A stretch of DNA of 64,000 bases. Origin: Lactuca virosa. Its lineage: Eukaryota > Streptophyta > Magnoliopsida > Asterales > Asteraceae. The translations under genes were made by a program, and so were the position numbers. Shown piece by piece: positions 1 through 12,099 of the stretch. How positions within the stretch are numbered: the first letter of the stretch is position 1; each line of letters starts with the position of its first letter. The notes beneath the pieces are model-generated. The model did not search any database and was not told the DNA's origin. It saw nothing but the letters and a program-made list of their open reading frames with translations. The stretch spans positions 79,831,546 through 79,895,545 of the forward strand of contig CAKMRJ010005745.1 in NCBI GenBank assembly GCA_928212115.1, in the 5' to 3' direction.

Positions 1-1199
1 TTAATGAACCAAGTATGTAGACCTATGCTTGATCGGTCGGTAACCATGTTTATTGACGATATCATAGTCTTTTCAAATACTTAAGAGCTGCATAAGGAGC
101 ATCTAAGAGAAGTACTCGAGGTTATAAGAAGGGAGAAGTTGTATGCAAAGTTCTGCAAAAGCCAGTTTTGGTTAAGAGAGGTCCAGTTCCTCGGGCATCT
201 TGTCAACCAAGATGGTATTTTAGTAGACCCAGCCAAGATTGAGGCAGTAATGTGATGGCCGGTCCCCACTATCCACTCAGAAATTCGAAGCTTTTTGGGA
301 TTAGTAGGGTATTATAGAAGATTTATTCAAGACTTTTCCAAGATTTTGGTACCAATGACCCGTTTAACGAAAAAGGGAGTTGATTTTTGTTGGGGTCCTG
401 AGCAACAAGTGGCGTTTGAAACATTGAGGCAAAAACTATGAGAGGCTCCAATATTAACCCTTCTAGAAGGTGTCGATGACATGGTAGTTTACTACGATGC
501 ATCCAACCTAGGTTTCGGAGCCTTCCTCATGCAGCGAGGTCGAGTGATTACCTGAAACATGATCTGGAGCTAGGAGTGGTGGTCTTTTCTCTCAAGATTT
601 GGAGGCATTACTTGTATGGAGTACGATGCACCATCTACACAGACCATAAAAGCTTGAGATACCTAATGGATCAGCCCAACTTGAACATGAGACAGCGTCG
701 ATGGTTGGATGTAGTGAAATACTACGACTGCAAAATCATTTACCACCCGAGTAAGGCCAACGTATTAGCTGATGCATTAATTCGAAAAATGACCAGTACG
801 CCAATGAAGGGTGTTTTCTTAAGGATGACATTGATCACTTCAGTGTTAGAGATGATCAAGAAACCTCATAGTGAAGTCGTCAAGGAAGAGAACCGAAAAA
901 GAGAGAGAATCGTTAGGCAAATCTCAGCTTTTTACATAGATAGTCGCAGGTTATTGACTCTTCATGGAAGATTTTGAGTCCCATACTCAGGTGGAACTCG
1001 ATAAATACTGATGGATGAAGAGCACAATTCCAAGTTCTCAATTCATCCAGGAGCTACGAAAATGTACAGGGGCCTCAGACACATTTATTGGTGGCCATGT
1101 ATGAAGAGAGATGTAGCATGGTACGTCGAGATGTGTTTAACTTTTCGGAAGTTCAAGGCCAAACACCAGATGCCTCATGGCATATTGCAGCCTCTTGAT
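1..1199 (+). pseudogene. Ty3/gypsy pol remnant, 5' part (RT end, RNase H, integrase zinc-binding region)
   Basis: Degenerate retrotransposon polyprotein read on the plus strand. Translation gives, in order, the end of reverse transcriptase (FIDDIIVFS near 50-80), the RT thumb/connection region (FLGHLVNQDG, then FLGLVGYYRRFI), an RNase H segment (YTDHKSLRYLMDQ, then WLDVVKYYDCKI and ADAL at about 630-780), and the integrase zinc-binding region with an HPG motif and WWPCMKRDV (about 1,040-1,110). In-frame stops, for example TGA at 253-255 and 439-441, and frame changes show it is dead. The reading stops at LQPLD (about 1,185-1,199), where a copia element is inserted; the protein resumes at 10,994. 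The window starts inside the element, so its gag, protease and 5' LTR lie outside. Confidence 0.9.
1195..1199. repeat. Target-site duplication, left copy (copia insertion)
   Basis: TTGAT immediately precedes the left LTR. CTGAT (10,989-10,993) follows the right LTR. The copies match at 4 of 5 bases. Removing the element and one copy restores the gypsy integrase reading LQPLD-IPMWKWEQ. Confidence 0.85.
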
Positions 1200-1868
1200 T
1201 GTTGGAAGAGGATGACTTACAAAAAACTTAACATGGAACGGAAGCAAAACACAAAAAACATACATGCATGTCACCTTCTTCAACTAGTTGATCCATGCAC
1301 AAGAGTTTTAACAACTAAAAAGAACATAAGAAAAGAAAGAGATGGACCTTCTTATGATGGAGGATTTAAAGGAGAATCCCACTAATGGTTGCACACATAA
1401 AGCTCTAAGTGAAAGATCAAGAAGCTTCAAGTTCTTCAAGAACACACTATATGTGTGTGTTTTGTGTCACTTCGTGTTTCTAGAGAGGGGGGGGGTAAGA
1501 AATCTGAATTTTTTGAGTTAAGAATAAAGAAGTGAATGTCAAGTAAGCTAGTTTATTCCTGTTTATGTTCCTCACTCAACATGCATCTTTTTTTCTTTTA
1601 AGATATTCTCTTGGAAGTAGAAGTAAGCATGTTTGACTCTTCCATGCATAATTACATAAATGGTCCCTTGAGTTAATTAGTTGTAAGTTGCATCTTCAAG
1701 TCACTTACGACCATTTAGTCCCCCTCATGTTATCTAATTTAAAATTAACCCTCAACTTTGATGTTAATAAAGTAGATTATTTTCTTGCATCTTTTATTTG
1801 GACTTTGCATGCGACCCATTTGGAAGTATGCATTTAATTTTGTTGTGTCAATTGGCATATTTCCAACA
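1200..1868 (-). repeat. Copia 3' LTR (left copy)
   Basis: A 669-bp direct repeat of 10,298-10,988. It begins TGTTGGAAGAGGATG and ends TTTCCAACA. It is slightly shorter than its partner through small indels, for example the missing CCAAGAACA near 1,440 and the different run at 1,485-1,496 (G run here, GA repeat in the partner). Confidence 0.92.
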
Positions 1869-1879
1869 AATTCCCACTT
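1869..1879 (-). promoter_or_regulatory. Copia polypurine tract
   Basis: The minus strand reads AAGTGGGAATT directly before the 3' LTR terminus. This is the usual plus-strand primer position for a copia element. Confidence 0.7.
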
Positions 1880-2829
1880 GCACATTGACACAACATATGT
1901 ACATATATTGCTTGGTTGTAAACTCCAAGATACACCAGCACATATATGGCATGGGTGTCATCCAAGACATACCTTTAGTAATTATCACCCAATGGTATGA
2001 TATCGTCCTTTAGGTAAGCGATCCACTATTATCTTCTTTTTCTAGATATTCCTATGAACATGAGACATGGTATATGTTATATTGTCAAGCTCATATCGTT
2101 CATAATTATATTCCTCGATCAAGATTTGTAGTGAGCAAAGATAGACCATAGAATTGAACCAATCAGTTCAGTCTTAGTACGGTCATATAACCTCGGCGCC
2201 AAATCATCGAGGGGACCTAGGATATATCCTTTCACCATGAAGATAAAAGGGAACAAATCGGTTTGACTACATAGACCTCTCCACTAATCAAGTCATATCT
2301 AATTATACCCTTTATGGCTTCCAGTTATGAATAACGTTGGAATATAATCAAGACATAACAGACTTTGTGTCAGGAGTCTCATGCCTCATCCACTATAGTA
2401 TAAGTGATATTACCTTCCTAGAATTACTTTTGACATATACCACGAAGTAATATCTAAGTATTGGTCGCTCCATACCTTGATTGTCATCAACTCACATGAG
2501 TATAACTACACCCAATGATACATCCATCTTCATGGCTTTGCCCCTCTTTATGGATAACTACACCACACCACCAGTCTTAATTCGTTTCTCACTTCCTATA
2601 GAGAATGACCGACTGTGGAGTATTTTTGAATAGACATGTATTCAAAGGAAGTATAAACATGCAAAACAGAACACATGAATACATCAATGAAATGATTGCT
2701 CTAAGAATATTAATGACATCACATAATAATAATCAAGTCATCTGAATGTAAACTGCATAGGTTCTGATATTTCAACTCAACTAAAAATATATATTGTCAA
2801 ACCAAATCAGTAGTTATTCTGATGCCTAT

Positions 2830-3309
2830 AGACCTACTATGAGCATCATGCTTGGTCTGAGGTAATGGCTTGGTGAATGTGTCGGTAAAGTTCTCTGCTG
2901 AGTTTACTTTGCTGACAACAATGTCACCTTCTTTAATGATTTTTCGTATATAGTTGAATTTTCTGAGTATATGCCTTGTACGCTTTTATGACCATGCATA
3001 TTTAGCCAAGGCAATTGCACTTTCGTTGTCACAAAAGATCTCTATAGGATCCTTTATAGTGGAGACAATGTCGAGGTCCTCGATGAATTTCTCCATCCAT
3101 ATGGCCTACTTTGCAGCTTCATTAACTGCAATATACTCAGCTTTAGTCATCGAATCGACAACATTGCTCTGCTTTGAGCTTTTCCAAGCAACTTCTTCGT
3201 TCAACAAGAACACAAATCCAGATTGTGAAAATGATTCATCCCTATCTGTTTGAAAATTGGAATCTAAGTAGCCTTTTACACATAAATCCTTTCGGCCACC
3301 ATAGATCAA
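2830..3309 (-). pseudogene. Copia RNase H, downstream half of pol
   Basis: The minus-strand reading from 3,309 starts YGGRKDLCVKGY, then DSNFQTDRDE and SMTKAEYIAVNEAAK, the copia RNase H core. It continues the RT reading that ends near 4,965 at LKYLKRTKDMFLI. The two halves are separated only by the solo LTR and its duplicated 5-bp target. Stops accumulate below about 3,100. From 1,880 to 2,830 I see no coding sequence, only the 3' untranslated part of the element. Confidence 0.85.
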
Positions 3310-4959
3310 TGTAACGCCCGTAGATCCGGGCTAGTCAATTTAGAGGCAATAAGCGTCAAAAACGACTTTTCGGCAAAAGATTATTTAGAATAAATAATCT
3401 TAACCAAGTTGTAGAATATTTCTCAAGGTTTCCGTACATATAAAGAACGCCGAAATCCGAGTTATAACGAAGAAGTTATGGCCCGTCGAAGTTTCGCGGC
3501 AAAACCGGCACGACACCGGGAAGCGTAAATAGTAAATTTATGATGGAGCGACTTTTAGCCTTAGATATCTAAACAAAAGTTGTAGTGTACGTTAAACCGA
3601 GAACATCCATAAAAAGAACGCCCAAATCTGACTTCGTATGAGGAAGTTATGAATTTTCTAAGATTTGGCTTAGCAGTGCACAGCCCGAAACTCGAATTTT
3701 AGTTCGAGCGGTTTTTGGCTTATGCGACCTAAATGAGAGTTGAATATCTCATTAATAGGTACTCAACGGTAAAAAGACAGACGGAAACGGAGTCCGTATG
3801 AAGGAGTTATGAATTCTTCGCGGTCATTTAACAGTCTAAACGCCTCCTACTGTTAAATTTAAGATCGGTCGAGAATTAGCCGACAGAGTCTAAATGAAAG
3901 TTGTAGATCTTGATTTTACCTACGCGTTGAAAAAAAGAACGTCGAAAATGGAGCTCGTATGCGAAAGTTATGAATTTTTGAAAATCGGCTGATTTCCACC
4001 CTGTGTGCGATGCCACGTGTCAGCACCAGGCTGTGCCTGGCTGTATACAGCTGGCTCACGACGTGAGAATCAAGAAACTCACGACATGAGTGATCCTCCA
4101 GCCTCCTATAAATAGAGATGCCCCCCTCCATTCATTCTCACACCTCCCTTCACTTCCCTCTCTCTCTAGAACTTCTCTCTAGCCCCGAAACCCCCCGAAA
4201 AGCCTAGGGAACCTCCCTAGCACGAGGTGGAAGCCCCGGAGCGCCCGACGGCTCCGAGAAGAAGAGCCTTTCGGCTCGGGAATGCTGCTCCAGTGAAGCC
4301 CGATTTTAAGAAAAACCCGTTGTAAGTGAGTTGCGCCCAACCTATCTTTAGTATAGCTCATGTTTTAATATAGTAATGTTATTAGGACCTTATAATACGT
4401 ATTTAGGCTATTATTATGGGTTATATAAGTGTCGTTATAATATATTTTTAACCACTCGCGGTACAGGGGTTCCGGTTTGGAGGGCCGCTTGGGTTTCTGG
4501 ATTTCAGAAGTGCTTTTAATGCCAAAATGACCATGCCCACCGGTGTTCCATGTCTGGCCTTGTCTGTATATAGTGGGTGAAAAGTATTGTGTCACGCTTA
4601 TATAATAGTAATAATAGCCAGACTATTAATTAGTCACGGTTATCGTTAGACTGAACCCTAGTGGTATTGATACTAGGTTTTTTGTCGAGGAAATTGTTTT
4701 AAGAGTAACGAAGTGTTGTCCGAGTGCAGAGTCACCACCTACTCAGGTGAGTGCATAGTCCCTTTCATGAACATGATTTTAATACAAGTATTTATTGAAG
4801 TATTAATTATATGTTTATGTGCGAGTTAATTGATGTTGCTTGAAATACGTGTTAAAGAACATACCTGATTATATATGATTTTTATTAAAAGAAGTACTCT
4901 GATTTTTATAAAGCATAAACAAAATCGGTCTTTTCTGGCCGTGAAAATGGGGATGTCAC
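3310..4959 (+). repeat. Solo LTR (TGTAACGCCCG...GATGTCACA family) inside the copia pol gene
   Basis: A 1,650-bp block starting TGTAACGCCCGTAGATCCGGG and ending GGGGATGTCACA. It is flanked by a perfect 5-bp target duplication, ATCAA (3,305-3,309 and 4,960-4,964). No internal domain or second LTR is present, so it is a solo LTR left by LTR-LTR recombination. Its ends resemble the LTRs of the gag-only element at 16,884-23,823, with which it shares the TGTAAC-CCCG start and the conserved tail ending in TTTTCTGG-CGTGAAAATGGGGATGTCACA. It inserted after the copia element, which itself inserted after the gypsy element. Confidence 0.92.
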
Positions 4960-4964
4960 AATCA

Positions 4965-6060
4965 AGAACATATCTTTTGTCCTTTTCAGGTACTTTAGGA
5001 TGTTCTTGACTGCTATCCAATGAGCTTCACCATAATTAGTCTGGTGTCTACTAGTCACACTTAAATCATAAGTTACATCAAGTCTAGTACAAATCATGGA
5101 ATACATGATCGATCCCACAGCTGATGCATATGGGGTATGTTTCATGTTTTCTAGTTCCTCTAAGGAGCTAGGACACTGAGCTTTACTCAGTTCCACACCA
5201 TGTTGTATAGGCACGAACCCCTTCTTGGAGTCCTGCATCTTGAATTTCTTCAAGACCTTATCTATGTATGTACTTTGGCTTAGCCCAATAAGCGTCCTAG
5301 ATCTGTCTCTATAGATCTTGATCCCCGCTATGTAGGTTGCATCACCCATGTCTTTCATAGAAAAACAATTCCCTGGCCAAACTTTGACACTTTGAAGTGT
5401 CGGGACATCGTTTCCCATTAATAGTATGTCATCAGCATACAATACGAGAAATACTACAACACTCCCACTGCTTCGGACATAAACACAAGGTTCATATTCA
5501 CTTCTTATAGAACCAAATTGCTTTATTTTTTCATTAAATAAAAAATTCCAACAGCGAGGAGCTTTTTTGAGACCATAAATGGTCTTATGAAGCTTACACA
5601 CTTTGTTGGGATGAATAGGATGAAAAAAACCCTTTGGTTGTGTCATATACACATCCTATGTTAGTTTTCCATGTAGGAAAGCAGTTTTTACATCCATTTG
5701 CCATATCTCATAATCATAGAATGTTGTTATGACAATTATTATCCTAATGGATTCCAACATTGCTACTAGTGAAAAAATTTCATCGTAGTCTATACCATGA
5801 GTTTAAGTATAACCCTTCGCTACCAGTCTAGCTTTGTAAGTGTGTACTTTTCAATCCATGCCAGTCTTCTTCTTGAAGACCCATTTAAACCTAACGATCT
5901 TGTTATTAGGTGTTTGCTCAACCAATTCCCAAGCTTGCTTGTCATACATGGATTTGATCTCTCTTTCCATAGCCTCCTTCCATTTAGCAGACTCTGGGCC
6001 TGCCATGGCTTCCTGATAGGTGGTAGGTTCATTAAGGTCTACCACGCATTCGTCAAGCTA
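4965..6060 (-). pseudogene. Copia reverse transcriptase
   Basis: Minus-strand reading. It starts near 6,045 with LNEPTTYQEAM and KWVFKKKTGMD. A frame-broken stretch follows (5,660-5,850), then an open stretch from 5,652 with KLHKTIYGLKKAPRCWN, the catalytic YADDILLMG box (about 5,400-5,440) and LKYLKRTKDMFLI next to the solo LTR. The apparent C-terminal tail below 4,960 is LTR sequence. Stops and frame breaks, for example just before the DVYMTQPKGF stretch, prevent full-length expression. The family function is cDNA synthesis from the element RNA. Confidence 0.9.
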
Positions 6061-6379
6061 AGAAATGAGTAAATTATATTGTTTTGGTTCATGACGTATT
6101 GTATCAGACCTACGTAAAGGTGGTGGTTGTGTGTTCAATATCATATTCCATGTTAGTTGATTCTGGAATTTCTTCCAAATCAATTCGGTTCCCACTAGTT
6201 CCTTTAGACATCAGATCCCTTTCAAGGAATACTACCCTTTGAGCAACAAATACCTGGTTCTTTGAAGGTCTATAAAAGAAATATCCAAAAGATCCAGTAC
6301 GATATCCAACAAAATAACACTTCTCTGATATAGGTTCTAATTTGTCTTGAGTCTTACACTGAACGTAAGCCTCACAACC

Positions 6380-7477
6380 CTAGATTTTCAAATATGAAAA
6401 TGAAGGGACACTTCCATTCCATATTTCAGAAGGTGTTTTGGAGACTTTCTTTGTTGGTAAGAGATTTAGGACCTTTGCAGTAGCCTCTAAGGCATATCGC
6501 CAAAAACTTATTGGAAGTGTAGTGCGACTCATCATACACTGAACCAGATCAATTAATGTTCGGTTTCTCCTCTCAGCAACACCATTATGTTGTGGTGTTC
6601 TGGGTGGAGTCAGTTGTGAGATTATCCCACAATTTCTAAGATGATCGCTAAATACATCATTAAGATACTCACCGCCTATATCGGATCTGATAATCTTAAT
6701 TTTTTTCCCAAGTTGATTTTCTACTTCGTTTTGGTATGTTCTTAACACATCAAATGTTTCATATTTATGTTTAATTAGATAAACATAACCATATCTACTG
6801 AAGTCATCAATAAATGTAACAAAGTATCTTTCACCGTGTGTTGTGGCTGATCTAAATGGCCCACACACATTAGTGTGTACGATATCCAATGGATCTTTAC
6901 CCCTTTCACAATTTCCTATGAATGATGTTTTTTTCATCTTGCCCAATAAACAAGACTCGCATTCATCATAAGATGTATGATCGAATGATTCCAAAATCCC
7001 ATCCGCTTGGAGTTTGGCGATGCGTTTCTCGTTTATGTGTCCAAGACAACAATGCCACATATACGTTATATCCAAAGTAATTTTGGATGATACTAAATCA
7101 ACATTGAGGATTGAACTATTGTTGTTTCTTAAGCTGATGGTGGTTTCATAGATGTCATTACAAGGACTAGCCCTGAAATAAAGAATTCCATTTTGAAGTA
7201 CCAATATCATACCTTTTCCAAAAGAAAAATTAAATCCATCATCATACAAGGCTTTAAAAGAGATAATGTTTCTCGCCATATCGGCCGAATAACAAACATT
7301 CAGCAATACCACAGACAGACCGAAATCAAAAGTAAGCTCATAAGATCCAATCCTATCAACAGAATCAATCTGCTTATTTCCCATAATTAGGTTGAGCTCC
7401 CCGCGTCTCAGCTTGCTACTTTTTTTTAGTCCCTGCACATTTATACAAATATGATTCCCACACCCAGTGTCTAGCAC
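6380..7477 (-). pseudogene. Copia protease / GAG-pre-integrase / integrase
   Basis: A 365-codon open stretch on the minus strand. At the N-terminus is the aspartic protease site LDTGCGNHIC. Around residues 140-175 is the GAG-pre-integrase region with WHCCLGHINEKRI and the zinc-binding pair CESCLLGK. The integrase core follows: HTNVCGPF (normally HxDxxGP, so the first catalytic Asp appears to be Asn), the second Asp in IRSDIGGEYL, and the Glu region in QHNGVAERRNRTL. A TAG at the 3' end (6,378-6,380) interrupts the reading before GCEAYV, which continues downstream. The sequence beyond 7,477 continues the frame after one stop. Confidence 0.92.
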
Positions 7478-7539
7478 CTAGGAATTAGAAGTAAAAGCAT
7501 TATGGAGGTCAATTATATACATACCTGAAGGACCACAAC

Positions 7540-8050
7540 CTTTGGCCTTGAGCTCATTGAGTTTCTTTAGAAATGATGGACATTTACACCTCCAGTGTCC
7601 TTTCTCTCCGCAACGGAAGCAAGTTGTATCCTAAGGAGTCTTTGACTGAGGAGTGAAAGATTTAGTCTTACATTTCCCTTCGGACTTGGGGTTAGAGTTG
7701 GGGTTACCAACTTTGCATTTCCCCTTACCCTTAGGGTGGCTTGTCTTCTTCTTCTTCTTCATTCCTCCTTCCCTGATGGCTAGGACTGATGTAGCAGGTT
7801 TAGCTTTGGCCATGTTAGACTATGTGGTATTCAGCATGCCGTGGAGGTCCATGATGCTTTTTTCCAAGTTGTTCATATTATAGTTTAAATTAAACCGGTC
7901 ATATGAACTAGGCAGCAAGTTTAGGATAATATCCGTAGTAATCTCCCCACTAAATGGAAAGCCTAGACGCTCCATCTTGAGAACTATCCTCAAGTTTCGG
8001 ATCTAGTCAGTATAGTTTAAGCTATTGAGCTTGTCCTTTTCGAACTGTAT
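7540..8050 (-). pseudogene. Copia gag C-terminal part with CCHC knuckle
   Basis: The minus strand encodes remnants of the UBN2/retrotrans gag region (FNLNYNMNNLEKSIMDLHG around 7,840-7,900), a lysine-rich linker (about 7,640-7,800) and a CCHC zinc knuckle CFRCGEKGHWRCKC (about 7,580-7,622). The N-terminal half of gag cannot be followed above about 8,050, so it is deleted or highly decayed. A stop lies between the linker and the knuckle. Confidence 0.75.
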
Positions 8051-10283
8051 TTTTCAAACAGAGGTTTGAGATCGATGAGTTCGTGTTGTTTGACATCTAT
8101 CAATATAAAAAGGGAACTTTAGTTATTAGAGTTGATACTTGATAAAATAATTACCCTAGTGTTTAATGATTTAAACAATTATACTTAACAAGGCTAAGAT
8201 CCACATTTCACTCCTAATCATGAAGAGGTATGCCGATAATCGTAATGAAGAGTTATTTAGGTAGGTGATCATTTTCACCAATTTCATTTTAAATGAAACT
8301 CTTAGATCTTGTGGGATTTTGTGACATCTATAAAGTCATTTTGGCATGTTTAATCCCTAAAATGCTTATCCTTCTTTGTGACGGGTATGTCACGGATCAC
8401 AAGTCTAGATTGCAAATCATCTATCAATAAAACATGTGTCATCCTGCCCAAGACTCTCGGGTACCGCGAATTCCACATCACTATTCCTTCTTCCCGTCTG
8501 ATGCACAGACTTAGGCTCTTCACTCACGGAAGACAATTAGTTCAAGTGTGTGTACTTATTATAGATAGCGTTTGATATACTTTATAAAAAAAATAAGTTT
8601 TTGCTTTCTTTTAAAAAACACTTTAACTTTATTTTTAGCAAAATCATTTTAAATAATTTTAAAACAATGTAAAACAATTTTATATTTTGCCAAAATTTAT
8701 TTGCAAGTTTTTGTTTGTTAATTTAATAACTAAATTTTGTGGTTCTTTAATTTTTTTAAACTATTTTCTAGCATGCAAGCCTAGACAAATATATAAAACA
8801 ATTAAAGCAACCACAACATGCAAATAACGGTATCAATGCCTCATTTCCTATGCGTTTTTCCGATGAGCCAACACACGAAAAAAACTTGGTCAATCTAGGG
8901 ACAATACACAAGAAACGTGCCGGCTCCCACTAAACTCGTCATCTCCGCTTGATGCCCGTATGGTCGACCTTCTTGACTCCTTCATGACTCCCCTTTAGGT
9001 TGTATAAATCTTCATTTAGATGTTTACAAATAATAATAATAATAATAATAATAATAATCTATTCCTATTATAATTTACAAATACATAGGAACAAAACGAA
9101 CGACATGCAAGTTGTATTTATTATTACAAACCATTAACAAATGAATTATACAACCATACATCACAATCAACGGTCTTTAGAGGCAAATGATACCGGATCC
9201 ATACAACCACAAATATGTATATCAAGTCATGGAGTGCCAAGTCCAAGTTAGTGCATATTTTGATAAAGATTGATTAAACATACAATTTTGGCACTTATAA
9301 ATCAATCTTAGTTTATATGACTAAAATTCATCAAAATTTAATTTTATGAAACTAACATCTAAACTCATTTCAATTCTTTGCATGTATGGTTTCCATGTCA
9401 AAGCCATCCATGCAAACAACTTGCAAATGTATCAAAATACTTAAGAATTCCCATAGAATAATAACTTAACATAATATATCATCTCTTTGTTTTTGCAAGC
9501 TCCAAGTTCCCTATTCGTAAAATATGAACTTAGGCATTGTAAAAAACAAGTTTTCATGGTTTTTAACTTCCAATAATACATCCTAAAAATCACTTCCAAA
9601 ACAGCCCCAAAAACAACATAAAATCGAGACCATGACGGCACCAAAACATCTCCGGTTTTGACGTTTTAAAAAATGTATTAAGGCAGCCTTTTATGCACTA
9701 TTCTTATGCTTAAAACCTAGCATTTTCATGTCTAAAACCAACCTTAAAAGACCTTAGTTTTTCTGTTTTAAAAAGTGTTTCAAAACAGCCCAAAACAGTG
9801 GGTTTTTGAGGTTTTATACAACAAAAAAACTGCACTGTTTTGATGTAAATAATATATGTTTAAAACAGTTTTTGTTCAGTGTTTTTATGTTTAAAACTTA
9901 GTATTTATATGTCTCAAAACATCCTTAAAACGTCTTAATTATTCTATTTCAAAAGCTTATTCAAAACAACCCCCAAACTTCACCTAAAATCATAGACAAA
10001 GCTGTTAAGAAAATAAAAATAGTGCTGCCCGAAAAAAAAAATTATTTTAAGCTTTGATTTTTAGTAAAATTAACATGTTCAAGACTCTTAAACACCCACA
10101 ATATGTTGTTCAAGAATTCCTAAATGTTAATAGGGAATATGAAGCTAAAATATCTAAAAAAAACCTTTAAAATCAACCCACAAGTGTTCTAGACACATCT
10201 TCTCAAATGTGTCTTCAAAGACTTGTTCATAATCAATTTTAAAGATGAAGAAGATGATGTTAGTGCTAAAATCATGTGCAAGT

Positions 10284-10296
10284 GACTCTGATACCA
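10284..10296 (-). promoter_or_regulatory. Copia primer-binding site
   Basis: The minus strand reads TGGTATCAGAGTC one base inside the 5' LTR. It matches the 3' end complement of initiator tRNA-Met used by most plant copia elements, with one mismatch near its end. Confidence 0.88.
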
Positions 10297-10297
10297 C

Positions 10298-10988
10298 TGT
10301 TGGAAGAGGATGACTTACAAAAAACTTAACATGCAACGGAAGCAAAACACAAAAAACATACATGCATGTCACCTTCTTCCACTAGTTGATCCATGCACAA
10401 GAGTTTTAACAACTAAAAAGAACATAAGAAAAGAAAGAGATGGACCTTCTTATGATGGAGGATTCAAAGGAGAATCCCTCAAATGGTTGCACACATAAAG
10501 CTCCAAGTGAAAGATCAAGAAGCTTCAAGTTCTTCAAGAACACCAAGAACATACACTATGTGGGTGTTTTGTGTCACTTCATGTTTCTAGAGAGAGAGAG
10601 AGAGAAGGGGGTAAGAAATCCGAATTTTTTGAGTTCAGAACAAAGAAGTGAATGCCAAGTGAGCTAGTTTATTCCTTCTTGTGTTCCTCACTCAGCATGC
10701 ATCTTTTTTTCCTTTCAAGATATTCTCCTGGAAGTAGAAGTAAGCATCTTTGACTCTTCCATGCATAATTACATAAAATGTCCCTTGAGTTAAATAGTTG
10801 CAAGTTGCATCTTCCACCAACCACTTATGACCATTTAGTCCCTCTCATGTTATCTAGTTTAAAATTAACCCTCAACTTTTATGTTAATAAACTAGATGAT
10901 TTTCTTGCATCTTTTATTTGGATTTTGCATGCAACCCATTAGGAAGTATGCATTTAATTTTTTTCTGGCAATGGGCATATTTCCAACA
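10298..10988 (-). repeat. Copia 5' LTR (right copy)
   Basis: A 691-bp direct repeat of 1,200-1,868 with scattered substitutions. It is flanked on the right by the target duplication CTGAT. It contains a short GA microsatellite near 10,590-10,604 that is replaced by a G run in the other LTR. Confidence 0.92.
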
Positions 10989-12063
10989 CTGATATCCCGA
11001 TGTGGAAGTGGGAACAGATAACGATGGACTTCATCATCAAGCTACCAAAGACTCCTCGGGGAGTAGACATTATATGGGTGATAGTGGATAGATTAACCAA
11101 GAGTGCTCACTTCGTGCCTATTTAGGAAAGCTCATCGGCTGAAAAGCTTGCGGAGATATACGTCAAGGAAGTAGTCTCTCAGCATGAAGTACTAGTCTCA
11201 ATAATCTTTGACAGAGATGTCCATTTCACTTCTCGATTTTGGAGGAAGTTCCATGTTGCGATGGGGACGTGATTGCATATCAACACAACTTATCACCCTC
11301 AAACTGACGGATAGAGTGAAATAACAATACAAACCCCTGAAGACATGTTGCGAGCATGTGTGCTAGATTTTGATGGAAGTTGAGATACATACCTACCATT
11401 AACCGAATTCTCGTACAACAACATCTACCATTCTAATATTGGTAGACCTCCCTTCGAGATGCTTTATGGGAGAAAGTGTCGGACACGATATGCTGGGGAG
11501 AAGTTGGCCAGCGAGTCATGGGACATACTGATGTGGTGATCAAGACTACAGAACTTATGCAACAAGTAAGATAAAGACTGCACACTGCTCAGAGTCGGCA
11601 GAAGAGTTATGCAGATCGACGAATGTTGGATCTTGAGTTCCTAGTCGGAGATCTCGTACTACTCAAGGTTTCACCATGGAAGGGTGTCATTTGGTTCCGG
11701 AAGAGGGGAAAGTTAGGACCTAAGTACATCGAACCCTTTCGAGTTATTGCTCGAATGGGAAAGGTTTCCTACTGTTTGGATCTACCAGAAGAGCTCAGTC
11801 AAATCCACAACACTTTTTATGTCTCCCAATTGAGAAAGTGCATTAAGGATGAATCTGTAATTATGCCTTTGGAAAACATTTGCGTAGACACGCATCTGAA
11901 CTACGTGGAGAAACCAGTAGAAATCCTATATATGAAGACAAAGACCTTACGCAACAAGGTGATCAGCTTGGTAAAAGTTCAACGGCAACACCGGAAAGGA
12001 TCGGGGTGGACTTGGGAGCCAGAAGAAGAGATGAGAAGCAACTATCCAGAGTTATTCAGTTAG
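10989..12063 (+). pseudogene. Ty3/gypsy pol remnant, 3' part (integrase core and C-terminal domain)
   Basis: It continues the gypsy integrase interrupted at 1,199. The reading IPMWKWEQITMDFI, VIVDRLTKSAHFVP, FDRDVHFTSRFW, YHPQTDG and PPFEMLYGRKCRT spans the catalytic core (11,000-11,480). From 11,623 an open stretch of 146 codons carries the C-terminal GPY/F-like region (FRKRGKLGPKYIEPF) and a short chromodomain-like tail (WTWEPEEEMRSNYPELF) ending at a TAG. Stops at several places (for example in FVPI*ESSS and TDG*SE) show decay. Confidence 0.9.
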
Positions 12064-12087
12064 ATTTCGGGGACGAGATCCTTGTAA

Positions 12088-12099
12088 GTGGGGGAGAGT
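12088..12099 (+). promoter_or_regulatory. Gypsy polypurine tract
   Basis: A purine run (GTGGGGGAGAGT) directly precedes the TGTAACACCCC terminus at 12,100. It is the expected plus-strand primer at the boundary of internal region and 3' LTR. Confidence 0.75.

Larger units (their letters stand above)
1200..10988 (-). mobile_element. Ty1/copia LTR retrotransposon inserted in the gypsy integrase
   Basis: The element is about 9.8 kb, oriented on the minus strand. LTRs are at 1,200-1,868 (3' LTR) and 10,298-10,988 (5' LTR), starting TGTTGGAAG and ending TTCCAACA. Next to the right LTR, on the minus strand, is a tRNA-iMet-type primer-binding site (TGGTATCAGAGTC). Next to the left LTR is a purine tract (AAGTGGGAATT). 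Domain order on the minus strand is gag end with CCHC knuckle, protease, integrase, RT, RNase H, which is copia order. Several stops and a partial gag make it non-autonomous. A solo LTR (3,310-4,959) sits between RT and RNase H. A leader of about 2.1 kb (8,160-10,280) with no recognisable coding sequence separates the 5' LTR from gag. Confidence 0.93.

Noticed and set aside
4906..4960. C-terminal tail of the copia RT reading (PFSRPEKTDFVYAL)
   Set aside because: It is translation of the inserted solo LTR, not of the retroelement protein.
5797..6072. Plus-strand ORF opposite the copia RT
   Set aside because: It is the antisense shadow of the conserved RT reading (LNEPTTYQEAM).
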